Shown here piece after piece: positions 46,039 to 53,817 of a stretch of DNA of 64,000 nucleotides (position 1 is the stretch's first letter; every line of letters begins with the position of its first letter). A program made the translations under genes and the position numbers. The stretch lies in assembly GCF_029625215.1 (NCBI RefSeq), contig NZ_CP121197.1:3720001-3784000 (forward strand), in the 5' to 3' direction. Under the pieces are notes generated by a model. It was not told the origin of the DNA. It saw nothing but the letters and a program-made list of their open reading frames with translations, and ran no database searches. This stretch comes from Aurantibacillus circumpalustris. Lineage in GTDB: Bacteria; Bacteroidota; Bacteroidia; B-17B0; Aurantibacillaceae.

Positions 46039-46653
46039 ATGACTACAACAACACAAAAAAGCCCGATTGAATATATCATTAAAGGTTTGCAAACTGCTGC
46101 CTCGGAGCTTGAAGAATTGCAGGTGCAGATAGCTCTTGGCAAAGCAGAAGCAAGCGATGTTTTTGAAAACATAAAAAAATCGCTCCACAAGCGTATTCAA
46201 CAATTGAAATCAAAGATCGTGCTTACCAAAACAAATGTTGACTTGCTTCCTGTTGTGAATGCTCTGGAACATCTTCAGGTGCAACTTGCGCTAGGAATAG
46301 CTGAAACAAAAGAAGTTTTTGAAGAACAGCGAAAAAAAATCGAGCACAGTTTGTCTGAACTTGAAAGTAAACTGAAGTCTGGTGCACCGGGAAAACAGGT
46401 GGCTAAGATGCAACTGGAAATTGAAAAATTTAAAGCGAAACTTCTATTACTTTCTCTGAGTTATAAACTCAAAAAAATTTATTTTGAGTACGACATGAAA
46501 CAAAAAAAACAAGACTTTGAACAAAAACTGAAGGTATTAAAAACTAAGCTTGAGTTCAGGGAGGAGAAGGCGAAAAATAAATGGCAACATTTTAAAGATG
46601 AGATTACAGAAGCTTTTGATGACATGAAATCCACTTTTTTGCCAATCGATTAG
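46039..46653 (+). CDS. Coiled-coil protein with internal duplication
   Basis: The 204-residue, highly charged, helical protein has two similar copies of about 60 residues: LEELQVQIALGKAEASDVFE (about 24-43) and LEHLQVQLALGIAETKEVFE (about 76-95). A long basic coiled coil follows (MKQKKQDFEQKLKVLKTKLE). No signal peptide. I recognise no family. First gene of a four-gene operon with a secreted protein, a thioredoxin-like protein and a Usp. Confidence 0.75.
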   Translation: MTTTTQKSPIEYIIKGLQTAASELEELQVQIALGKAEASDVFENIKKSLHKRIQQLKSKIVLTKTNVDLLPVVNALEHLQVQLALGIAETKEVFEEQRKKIEHSLSELESKLKSGAPGKQVAKMQLEIEKFKAKLLLLSLSYKLKKIYFEYDMKQKKQDFEQKLKVLKTKLEFREEKAKNKWQHFKDEITEAFDDMKSTFLPID

Positions 46654-46677
46654 TGAGTTTTCTTTTATAAATACTTT

Positions 46678-47082
46678 ATGAAACACTTGCTTTTTGTGCT
46701 GTGCATGTTGATGTTTATTACATTGCAAGCTCAGAACCCATCCTGCGAAATAATCCACAGTGAACGAAAGTCTGCCGGAAATTACCAGATAGAAACAACC
46801 ACATCGGCATATCACATAGATGTAACGATATACGATAAAAAGAACAAGGCTCTATCCGCCAGCGAACTGACCGACTATGCCGGCTTTTATTATCCTGATG
46901 GAAGCTACCTGAAAAAAAGGTTTATCCGGATACCGGGCACAAACACTTTCTCAGTGAAAATACCGTATCCGGGTTTTCGTGTATATACGATAACGCTCAT
47001 AGTAAATGGAGAAATTATTTCAGCCGAATTTGAAAATGTTCGGATCTTAAAAATGCAATCCGCACATGATCAAGGTCAATAA
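46678..47082 (+). CDS. Small secreted beta-rich protein, family copy 3 of 3
   Basis: The 134-residue protein has a signal peptide (MKHLLFVLCMLMFITLQAQ). It shares with copies at 26752 and 34588 the SAGNYQIE / YHIDVTIYDKKNKAL strands and the final KIPYPGFRVYTITLIVNGE block. Where the others have a conserved FDN(E/T)C element it reads FENVRI, so the last Cys is lost, in parallel with the loss of a Cys in its thioredoxin partner, which overlaps its 3' end by 17 bases. Confidence 0.8.
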   Translation: MKHLLFVLCMLMFITLQAQNPSCEIIHSERKSAGNYQIETTTSAYHIDVTIYDKKNKALSASELTDYAGFYYPDGSYLKKRFIRIPGTNTFSVKIPYPGFRVYTITLIVNGEIISAEFENVRILKMQSAHDQGQ

Positions 47083-47479
47083 ACGCATAACTACTTTTCT
47101 TTTTGTGCTTTTAGCTTGGGGTGTATTTAGTCAGAAAAGCGACAGTTTAACTAAACCGAAAAATTTGACACTGCGTCAATTCAGCAGGCTGGCGGACAAT
47201 TCGAAGAAGCCGGTTCTGCTTTGCTTCTGTGCCGATACCTTTCGCGTATGCAAAATACAAGAAGAAGCGCTTGAGCAAATTGCTCTTGAGCGGCATCAGG
47301 ATATGGACGTCATATGGATAAATCTGCCCGATAACCCTAAAATAGCCAGATACTTTGAAATAACCAGTGTACCAGTACTTATATTATACGTGAAAGGTTA
47401 TCCGGTCTGGCTTCTATACCAGGTTTATGAAAAAGAAAAAATAATAAAATACGTTGATCCTTATATTGTAAATCAATGA
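47066..47479 (+). CDS. Thioredoxin-like protein with degenerate active site
   Basis: The 137-residue secreted protein (signal segment ITTFLFVLLAWGVFSQ) aligns along its whole length with the thioredoxin at 34977: ADTFRVCKIQEEALEQIALE against ADWCVVCKRQKPVLHQVFSE. The first Cys of CxxC is Phe here, so only the resolving Cys remains, while the cis-Pro region (EITSVPVLILYVKGY) is kept. It probably has lost oxidoreductase activity and acts as a binding protein, or uses the nearby Cys in LCFCAD. Confidence 0.82.
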   Translation: MIKVNKRITTFLFVLLAWGVFSQKSDSLTKPKNLTLRQFSRLADNSKKPVLLCFCADTFRVCKIQEEALEQIALERHQDMDVIWINLPDNPKIARYFEITSVPVLILYVKGYPVWLLYQVYEKEKIIKYVDPYIVNQ

Positions 47480-48315
47480 AAATAATCTTAGTACCAACGG
47501 ACTTTTCACCTGAGGCCGAAGCCGGTCTGGAATACGCTGTAGCGCTTGCAGGTAGAGAGGATTACAGACTCATATTACTGCATGCGTTTCACCTCGACAC
47601 AGCAGATATCTTATACAGTCAAATTGTTTCAACTGTACAATCGTTCAAAGATGTTGCGCTTGAACAACTCCAGCTTACAAGAGACCTGATAAGCAGCAAA
47701 GTAAAAATACAACCCGAGTGCATTTTTGAAGAAGGCGCCTTGGGAGATGTAGTAAATAAAATTATAAAGAAAAGAAAAATTGATTTTATAATTATGGGAA
47801 CCCATGGTGCAAAAGGGCTTAAGAAACTCTTTTTTGGAAGCAATACTTCCGGTATTATCCATAACGCCAGATGCCCTGTAATTTCTGTTCCTCAGGATCT
47901 CCGGTTTAAAAATTTCAGTAAAATTGTCTTTGCTACCAACTATCATCGCGAGGATATTGAGGAGCTACGTTTAGTGGTTGATCTGGTAAAACCCAATAAT
48001 GCTTACATAAACGTTATACACGCCACGCGAACACCTGATAATCGTCTTAGTCCAATCATGCAGGCTTTTGAAGGGAATGTGAGAAAGCATATCCATTATC
48101 CTTACTTTTCTTTCCAGATGCTGAAGGGGAATCAGACCCAAGAAACACTGAGTAAATACCTTGAAACAGAAAAACCAGATCTGTTTGCCATTTCAACCCG
48201 TAAGCGCCAATTTATCGAACGTCTTGCAGGTCCTGGTATTAGTGAAACCTTTTCGCTTGAATGCCATTTTCCGCTTCTGATTTTTCATCAGGCTACACCG
48301 CCTCTTGTTTTCTGA
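47476..48315 (+). CDS. Double universal stress protein
   Basis: The 279-residue protein has two Usp domains. The first has GTHGAKGLKKLFFGSNTSG (about 115-133), an intact ATP-binding loop; the second is degenerate. It starts MKIILVPTDFSPEAEAGLEY and overlaps the upstream gene by four bases (ATGA). It ends the operon. Its stop codon TGA at 48313 is also the first half of the distal box of the next promoter. Confidence 0.93.
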   Translation: MKIILVPTDFSPEAEAGLEYAVALAGREDYRLILLHAFHLDTADILYSQIVSTVQSFKDVALEQLQLTRDLISSKVKIQPECIFEEGALGDVVNKIIKKRKIDFIIMGTHGAKGLKKLFFGSNTSGIIHNARCPVISVPQDLRFKNFSKIVFATNYHREDIEELRLVVDLVKPNNAYINVIHATRTPDNRLSPIMQAFEGNVRKHIHYPYFSFQMLKGNQTQETLSKYLETEKPDLFAISTRKRQFIERLAGPGISETFSLECHFPLLIFHQATPPLVF

Positions 48316-48382
48316 CAAAGGTCAACATTGGTAGTGACCAAAATCATTCCCTTTCGTATGAATGTTCTGTTACTTTGTATAA
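48313..48382 (+). promoter_or_regulatory. Regulon promoter of the YtxH/holin-like operon
   Basis: Distal box TGACAAAGGTCA (48313-48324), proximal box TGACCAAAATCA (48335-48346), 23 nt, -7 element TTACTTTG (48370-48377). Inferred start 48382, only 4 nt before the ATG. Confidence 0.82.
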
Positions 48383-48385
48383 AAA

Positions 48386-48595
48386 ATGAACCAACCAGAA
48401 AATACTAAAACTAAAACACTGATTACTGGAATCCTACTTGGACTCGCTATAGGTGGTCTGCTTGGATTTGCATTTGCTCCGGCCAAAGGCAGTGATGCAA
48501 GACGTAAATTATTCACTTTGTTTGAAGATGAAAACAATAATAATACAGAAAATATGGAGGATGATTTCGATCCTGAAAGCGACAGACCGGTATAA
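48386..48595 (+). CDS. YtxH-like small membrane protein
   Basis: The 69-residue protein has one N-terminal transmembrane helix (TLITGILLGLAIGGLLGFAFAP) followed by KGSDARRKLF and an acidic tail, the YtxH pattern (helix, AP..G...R). YtxH proteins are general stress proteins of the envelope. It is the first of four genes. Confidence 0.82.
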   Translation: MNQPENTKTKTLITGILLGLAIGGLLGFAFAPAKGSDARRKLFTLFEDENNNNTENMEDDFDPESDRPV

Positions 48596-48611
48596 ATAAA
48601 TTTAAAACGTA

Positions 48612-48968
48612 ATGCGACTAATAGAAGAAAAAAAAATAGAGGACTTGTTGATGCAATTGAAAACCTATTCAAACATGCGGATCGAGCTTATTAAGTTAAA
48701 GACTATTGAAAAGGCAGCTGTAACCAGCTCTTACCTGCTTTCAAATCTTTTACCAATTTTAGCGTTTGTGATCTCCGTTGTTTTTCTGAGTACAGCCATG
48801 GCTTTTTATTTATCGCAACAACTCGGAAACATCATCTGGGGTTTTACCTTGGTGGGTCTGTTTTATATACTGCTCGCTGTGATCTTATTTTTGTTGAAAA
48901 AGAAACTGGTTGGGACACCCGTAAAAAACAAAATCATTTCAACACTCACTAAAACTTCCTTTAATTAA
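48612..48968 (+). CDS. Holin-like/DUF1469-type membrane protein
   Basis: The 118-residue protein has an amphipathic N-terminus (EEKKIEDLLMQLKTYSNMRI) and two transmembrane helices (about 45-68 and 75-98), then a KKKL-rich C-terminus. This is the YqjE/phage-holin-superfamily layout often encoded with YtxH proteins. Likely envelope stabilisation; no lytic role is implied. Confidence 0.75.
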   Translation: MRLIEEKKIEDLLMQLKTYSNMRIELIKLKTIEKAAVTSSYLLSNLLPILAFVISVVFLSTAMAFYLSQQLGNIIWGFTLVGLFYILLAVILFLLKKKLVGTPVKNKIISTLTKTSFN

Positions 48969-48977
48969 AATTTTAAG

Positions 48978-49358
48978 ATGCTTAAGCATATAAACAACCA
49001 TACAGAATTAATAGAGGAGATTCGAGCTTTGGAGAAGTCGAAACGGGAATATGAAAATCAACTTCATGCTGAGGCAAAACAAATTCTTGAACTTGTTTCT
49101 GACCCGACACCTTTTATTAAGGAATTGGTGCATGAATTTTCCCGGGACAAAGATTTTAGAAAAGATTTACTCAAGATCGGTCTTAGTGCCGGAGCGAATT
49201 ACCTTGGTAAGTTGATGCAATCGCCAACTGCCAGCGACGTTGTTTTTTCTTTTCTTTCCAAGAAAATAAACACTATTAATCCGGATGGCGATGGTATATG
49301 GAACCGTCTTGCAAAATTGTTAACAAAAATAAAACCTACAAAACACGAACAAGTATGA
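48978..49358 (+). CDS. Hypothetical helical protein of the YtxH operon
   Basis: The 126-residue protein is helical with a charged first half (LIEEIRALEKSKREYENQLH) and a hydrophobic second half (IGLSAGANYLGKLMQSPTAS). No family recognised with certainty; it resembles the third gene of YtxH/DUF1469 clusters in Bacteroidota. It overlaps the next gene by four bases. Confidence 0.65.
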   Translation: MLKHINNHTELIEEIRALEKSKREYENQLHAEAKQILELVSDPTPFIKELVHEFSRDKDFRKDLLKIGLSAGANYLGKLMQSPTASDVVFSFLSKKINTINPDGDGIWNRLAKLLTKIKPTKHEQV

Positions 49359-49765
49359 AAAATCAAACTGGTATCTGGATCGACGGAACAATGGCACGCG
49401 TAATTACTTTTTACGATGACAAAGAAACTATCAGAGAAATTGTTTCCGATATAGAAAACAAACAACATCATCCGCACCATGAAGGTGATAAGGGAACATT
49501 TATGGGCAAGCGCCATCTTAATCACGAATCAACTTTCGCACACCGTAAAAGGCGTCAAGAGTTTCAGTTTCTAGACGAAGTAATAGAAGAGGTAAAAGAT
49601 ACCAATGAGGTTTTTATTATGGGACCTTCTGGTATGAAAAAGAAATTGCAGACAAGAATGCAAGCTGATAAAAAACTACAGCCGAAACTAAAGGACATCC
49701 TCACAACGGATCATCTGACCCTTAACCAATGCGTGGAAAAAGTAAGAGAATATTATAAATTATAA
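49355..49765 (+). CDS. Hypothetical protein, possible host-attachment/eRF1-like fold
   Basis: The 136-residue protein starts MKNQTGIWIDGTMARVITF, has a His-rich segment (QHHPHHEGDKGTFMGKRHLN) and ends in a helical part (KDTNEVFIMGPSGMKKKLQT, later VEKVREYYKL). The IWIDG...A start and the late FIMGPSG..K motif resemble small eRF1-domain-like stress proteins. The ATG at 49355 overlaps the upstream stop (ATGA); an upstream in-frame start is unlikely. Confidence 0.6.
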   Translation: MKNQTGIWIDGTMARVITFYDDKETIREIVSDIENKQHHPHHEGDKGTFMGKRHLNHESTFAHRKRRQEFQFLDEVIEEVKDTNEVFIMGPSGMKKKLQTRMQADKKLQPKLKDILTTDHLTLNQCVEKVREYYKL

Positions 49766-49913
49766 GTTCATTAAACCGTTGGTAAGTTACTGATACGTTA
49801 TATAAATCAGGATCGTTATCAGAAACAAGGTCCGCAAGTCTAACTGCAAAAGTTGAAGAAAACAGTCCCTCAAATCTGCACGGTCTGAAGGATTCTTTAG
49901 GCATATAGAAGGA

Positions 49914-50330
49914 TCAATGTGCAATCTTGATCTTAATTAATTCTTTTATATCCCTAGATTTTGATGCGTCTTTAATTTCAATTCTTATTCCACGTCCTTC
50001 AGTATACGCTTTCGCATTTCGAAGATCGGTTTTAATATCTTCAGAAATTTCGCTTAACAAAATTTGTTCTGTCGCTTTTTGACTGAAAACAAATGCTGCT
50101 TTAAAAAAATTATCTCTTGGAAGCAAATAAAGCAAAACCCGCTTGTTATCTTTAATCCTGTAGCTCCAACCGTATTTGGTACTTGAAAAATGCCAAACAG
50201 CCGTTGCGTCCGGCTTTGCTTTCAGTAAAAAATCTTCAACGTTTTTCCATATTAAAAATGTTTTACCCAATGCTTTTTTTAAATCCTGAATGGTTGGTTC
50301 TGTATTTTTGTCTGCGAATATGCTTTTCAT
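49914..50330 (-). CDS. DUF3788-family protein
   Basis: The 138-residue protein has the W.FSSTKYGWSYRIKDNKR core and the LPRDNFFKAAFVFSQKA segment of the DUF3788 family, small cytoplasmic proteins of the YdhG/DUF1801-like fold with no known activity. It stands alone, without regulon boxes, convergent with the YtxH operon. Confidence 0.75.
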   Translation of the reverse strand: MKSIFADKNTEPTIQDLKKALGKTFLIWKNVEDFLLKAKPDATAVWHFSSTKYGWSYRIKDNKRVLLYLLPRDNFFKAAFVFSQKATEQILLSEISEDIKTDLRNAKAYTEGRGIRIEIKDASKSRDIKELIKIKIAH

Positions 50331-50657
50331 AATAGTTAGTCTGAATGCTGTTCAAAAGTATAACTATTTAGGAGTCCGCCCTCAAAAAGCCATTCCCAGC
50401 TATATTTTTTTACACCACTTTTTTTTTGACAACTGAAATGCCAATTATTACGGGTCTTTCGGCGTTTCGATAACAATCGTTTGTTAAATATATTATTAAA
50501 GAAATGTTTTTGTCGCCCGAAAAAAGACATTGGTCGTTTAATTACGGAAGATTACAGAATGGTTGCGGCAGGCTGAATTGCATCGCAAAAAGATAATTAG
50601 GTCCCTCACGAATTATGTCCTACTTTTATTTAGCATTGTTTCACCACCCGACCGCCG

Positions 50658-51833
50658 ATGGAAGATTTTTACACGCAAACACTCAGCAGCGATACGGCCT
50701 TTAGGGTTCTGTTCCAGTACGCCACGATTGGCATCCTGGTGATCGACAAATCGGGCAAGATCGCGCTGGTTAATCCCAGCGCAGAAAAGCTCTTCGGTTA
50801 CGCTCCTTCGGAATTGCTCAACCAACCTTTAGAAACGCTGCTACCCGAAAACCTGAAACACAAACATGCAAGCCACAGGGAAGGTTATTTTAATAATCCA
50901 AAAGCCCGCGCGATGGGCAGTGGGCTTGACCTCTTTGCACAGAAAAAAAATGGTAAAGTGTTTCCTGTAGAGATCAGCCTTGGTCATTATGAACTCTCAG
51001 GAGAAAGACTGGCGGTTGCATTTATTACTGATATCACCGCGCGTAAGCAGGCAGAACAGGAACTCAAACAACTCAACGAGAAACTGGAGCAGCGTGTCAG
51101 TGAACGTACCGCAGAGTTGGAAGCTGCGCTGGATCGTGAAAAAGAGCTCAACGAAATGAAATCGCGTTTTGTATCTATGGCCTCACATGAGTTTCGTACG
51201 CCATTAAGCGCAGTGCTTTCAAGTGTTTCGCTGATTGATCAATACACGCACGCCGAACACGAAGAAAAACGTAAAAAACATGTTGAGCGTATCAAATCGT
51301 CTGTAAAAAATCTGACAGATATTCTGAATGATTTTTTATCGCTTGACAAGCTCGAGCAAGGTAAAGTGGATATTGACTTTCAGCACTTCAACCTTGAAGA
51401 ATTTGGTGCTGATGCCATCGACGAGGTAAACAACATGCTTAAGAAGGGTCAGGAGATACACTATCATTACACCGGGCAAAAAGAAATCAGACAGGATAAG
51501 CGTATCCTGCGCAATGTATTGCTTAACCTCCTTTCCAATGCATGCAAGTATTCTGAAGAAGACAAACGCATCGAACTGAAAATTATCTGCGTTCCTGAAA
51601 CAATTTCTATCGTAGTGACCGATCAGGGCATAGGTATTCCTGAACAAGAGCAGAAAAACCTTTTTGAAAAATTTTACCGGGCAAAAAACGCAGTACATAT
51701 TCAGGGCACAGGTTTGGGATTAAATATTGTGAAACGTTATCTGGAACTTATTCAAGGGAACATTTCTTTTACCAGCATAAAAAATCAAGGTACTACTTTT
51801 ACCGTAACTTTACCCGGATACAAGAATGCATAA
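50658..51833 (+). CDS. PAS sensor histidine kinase
   Basis: The 391-residue cytoplasmic kinase has one PAS domain (about 12-130), a coiled coil (AEQELKQLNEKLEQRV), HisKA with SMASHEFRTPLSA near 178 and an ATPase domain (NLLSNACKYSE, DQGIGIP, GTGLGLNIVKR). It is paralogous to the kinase at 41801 with one PAS less. It overlaps its receiver partner at 51826 by 8 bases. No regulon box upstream; it may be the constitutive sensor. Confidence 0.93.
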   Translation: MEDFYTQTLSSDTAFRVLFQYATIGILVIDKSGKIALVNPSAEKLFGYAPSELLNQPLETLLPENLKHKHASHREGYFNNPKARAMGSGLDLFAQKKNGKVFPVEISLGHYELSGERLAVAFITDITARKQAEQELKQLNEKLEQRVSERTAELEAALDREKELNEMKSRFVSMASHEFRTPLSAVLSSVSLIDQYTHAEHEEKRKKHVERIKSSVKNLTDILNDFLSLDKLEQGKVDIDFQHFNLEEFGADAIDEVNNMLKKGQEIHYHYTGQKEIRQDKRILRNVLLNLLSNACKYSEEDKRIELKIICVPETISIVVTDQGIGIPEQEQKNLFEKFYRAKNAVHIQGTGLGLNIVKRYLELIQGNISFTSIKNQGTTFTVTLPGYKNA

Positions 51834-52185
51834 AATATTGGTGATAGAAGATAACCGGGAGATTCGTGAAAATATTTGCGAACTGCTGGAGCTTGATGGC
51901 TATCAGGTTATTGAGGCTGAGAATGGAAAAATCGGTCTGCAATTAGCGTTTGAAATGCTCCCAGACCTTGTTCTCTGTGACATTATGATGCCATTGATGG
52001 ATGGTTACAAAGTACTCGAGCAACTCAAACTACAACCATTTACGACTTCCATTCCATTTATATTTCTCACCGCCAACGTTGAGAAAAAGGAAGTTTTGGC
52101 AGGGCTAGCCCTGGGGGCAAAAAGTTATATTTCAAAACCCTTCGAAACCGATAAACTCCTTCAGGAGATCAGGCGCTGGCTTTAA
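51826..52185 (+). CDS. Single-domain response regulator
   Basis: This 119-residue protein is a receiver domain only: VIEDNREIREN at the start, phospho-Asp in LVLCDIMMPLMDG near 53, Thr in FIFLTANVE and Lys in SYISKPFET. With no output domain it should act as a phosphate shuttle or by protein contact. Its start overlaps the kinase end, so the two form a pair. It is convergent with the lipoprotein gene, overlapping it by four bases. Confidence 0.93.
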   Translation: MHKILVIEDNREIRENICELLELDGYQVIEAENGKIGLQLAFEMLPDLVLCDIMMPLMDGYKVLEQLKLQPFTTSIPFIFLTANVEKKEVLAGLALGAKSYISKPFETDKLLQEIRRWL

Positions 52186-53018
52186 TCTGTTTTAATAACA
52201 AGAAATTTTGAGATTCTCCAAAATTCAGCTGGGTCAGTAATGATCAGACGTTTGATATTTTTTTTATCTTTTTCAAATTTGTAAGAATTGGTTGAATGAA
52301 GCGTGAGTAATTTTGCATGTTTACGATTGATTACGAAATCTTTTTTTTCGCGAATATCAATCCTATTGAATACGGACGGATCAAGATCGTTATTTATAGA
52401 ATTGTTTTTCTTTGTCAGTATATTTTTTTGCTCCAATTCTTTAGTTGTACCTATCGTGTAATTTGCTGCATTCGCTTCGTGTATATCTTTCACTATTGTA
52501 GTATTTTGAAATGCGTTTTGTACATATAAGGTGTAAAGAGCTGCCTGTAATTCGAAAACATCTTCATCAAGTCCTGAAAGCAATTGATACATATCCATGA
52601 GTTCCGCCTGCTTTTCAATTAACCGTGTATTCAAATGTAAAATTGAATCTTCAAGAATTTTATTCAAAATGCTGGCATCTGTAAGTTTTATATTAAGCGC
52701 TTTAATTGCGATTTCATTTTTCTTTAGAAGATTATTTATTTTTATTATCTCAGTATTAATATCTGCTACAAGCAAAGGAGGAAATTCGGTTCTGTTTTTA
52801 GTTTTTAAAAAAACCGACTGATTTTTATTGTGAATAGAATCGAGTGTTTTACTGATATCACTGATAGAGGAGAGCCATTCGTTGTGCACGGACACTCTTG
52901 TAGTTGTGGTAGCCAAAAGAGAATCATTTGAATTTTCAAAACCTTTGTCGGAAGTTTTATGCCCGCTGCAATTCCAGAACATCAATGAAAGAGCTGCGAA
53001 TTTTAAATATATTTTCAC
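52182..53018 (-). CDS. Lipoprotein with helical domain
   Basis: The 278-residue protein begins at GTG 53018 with a lipobox (LSLMFWNCSG, Cys near 17). The mature part is mostly helical (about 60-165, with KNEIAIKALNIKLTDASILN) and acts in the envelope; family unknown. GTG is used because no ATG is available and because it lies 6 nt after the inferred start. It shares the dual box with the divergent receiver gene at 53129. Confidence 0.7.
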   Translation of the reverse strand: MKIYLKFAALSLMFWNCSGHKTSDKGFENSNDSLLATTTTRVSVHNEWLSSISDISKTLDSIHNKNQSVFLKTKNRTEFPPLLVADINTEIIKINNLLKKNEIAIKALNIKLTDASILNKILEDSILHLNTRLIEKQAELMDMYQLLSGLDEDVFELQAALYTLYVQNAFQNTTIVKDIHEANAANYTIGTTKELEQKNILTKKNNSINNDLDPSVFNRIDIREKKDFVINRKHAKLLTLHSTNSYKFEKDKKNIKRLIITDPAEFWRISKFLVIKTD

Positions 53019-53023
53019 TTTTT

Positions 53024-53093
53024 TTTGACAAAGTTATGGTAATAGATACGAGGTAACTATGAAATGTATCATATCTCAGCGTGACTCATATCA
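53024..53093 (-). promoter_or_regulatory. Regulon promoter of the lipoprotein gene
   Basis: Minus strand: distal box TGATATGAGTCA (53093-53082), proximal box TGATACATTTCA (53071-53060), 23 nt, -7 element TAACTTTG (53036-53029, perfect). Inferred start 53024. The same two boxes serve the opposite strand in swapped roles. Confidence 0.85.
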
Positions 53094-53129
53094 TAACTCC
53101 AGCAGGGTATAAACTTTACCTTTGGGGGA
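53060..53129 (+). promoter_or_regulatory. Regulon promoter of the receiver gene, leaderless
   Basis: Distal box TGAAATGTATCA (53060-53071), proximal box TGACTCATATCA (53082-53093), 23 nt, -7 element TACCTTTG (53117-53124, perfect). The inferred start 53129 is the A of the ATG, so the mRNA should be leaderless. Confidence 0.87.
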
Positions 53130-53491
53130 TGCAGACTATTTTAGTTGTAGAAGATAATAAAGAGTTACGTGAAAACACAGCAGAGCTGCTTCAATTGGCC
53201 GGATTCAACGTAATAACCAGTACCAATGGCGAAGAAGGTTTGCAACTAACCATCGAACAACATCCAGATCTAATACTTTGCGATCTGATTATGCCCAAAG
53301 CAGGAGGAATGGAGTTGCTTCAGAACAAAAAGAATAATAATACAATCAGTGATATCCCCCTTGTGTTTCTTTCTGCCGGCTCAGCATCCTTTCACCACCA
53401 CAATGGGTTTAGAGCTGACGGATACCTGAGCAAACCTTTTACTTACGAGCAATTACTTAAAACCATTAAACAAATTCTTAAAAAGAATTGA
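53129..53491 (+). CDS. Single-domain response regulator
   Basis: The 120-residue receiver domain has VVEDNKELRENTAELLQLAG at the start, phospho-Asp in LILCDLIMPK near 53, Ser in FLSAGSA and Lys in YLSKPFTYE. Similarity to the receiver of the CRP fusion at 58270 (both RENT.ELL.LAG, GLQ, PDLILCD) suggests both take phosphate from the same kinases. ATG 53129 is chosen over an upstream frame start because the latter lies inside the promoter. Probably translated from a leaderless mRNA. Confidence 0.92.
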   Translation: MQTILVVEDNKELRENTAELLQLAGFNVITSTNGEEGLQLTIEQHPDLILCDLIMPKAGGMELLQNKKNNNTISDIPLVFLSAGSASFHHHNGFRADGYLSKPFTYEQLLKTIKQILKKN

Positions 53492-53561
53492 ATGTGTCAA
53501 TTTGATTTAAACCACATAAATCCTAAACAGACAGTTCAAAAAAAGAACCGCCTGCGATTAA

Positions 53562-53707
53562 GTGTTTGTAGGGATTTCAAATTCTTTAGTTTATAAGAAA
53601 TCCTCACAAACACAATAAAGTTCATCATGAGCTTGCCGAATGAGGATTAACCGCATTAAGTCAGGTAGCACACCTTTTTCAAAGGTTTCTACTGACTAAT
53701 TGCGGTT
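53562..53707. repeat. Two long imperfect hairpins in the intergenic region
   Basis: First hairpin: 53562-53578 with 53597-53613, 15 of 17 pairs. Second: 53649-53664 with 53692-53707, 14 of 16 pairs, with an inner ACCTTT/AAAGGT stem. They lie between the receiver gene and the BON promoter in a 326-bp spacer; no coding frame. They may form an RNA structure or be a decayed element. Confidence 0.7.
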
Positions 53708-53723
53708 ATATAAGTTATTTGCG

Positions 53724-53793
53724 TTAACTAGATCACCTGTAAGTGTGACAAGGATCATTTAATTAAATAGGTATGCCGTTTAATTTTGTTGAA
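53724..53793 (+). promoter_or_regulatory. Regulon promoter of the BON genes at 53818 and 54544
   Basis: Degenerate distal box TTAACTAGATCA (53724-53735), proximal box TGACAAGGATCA (53746-53757), 23 nt, -7 element TAATTTTG (53781-53788, perfect). Inferred start 53793, leader 25 nt. Confidence 0.84.
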
Positions 53794-53817
53794 CAATTAA
53801 ATAAAAATATAAGCAAC

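Noticed and set aside
50336-50530. 64-codon minus-strand frame before the DUF3788 gene
   Set aside because: Composition is odd, no family is recognised and it covers the likely promoter region of the DUF3788 gene.
53773-53817. Longer start of the BON protein at an upstream ATG
   Set aside because: The -7 element TAATTTTG (53781-53788) and inferred start 53793 lie downstream of that ATG; paralogs begin at the later ATG.
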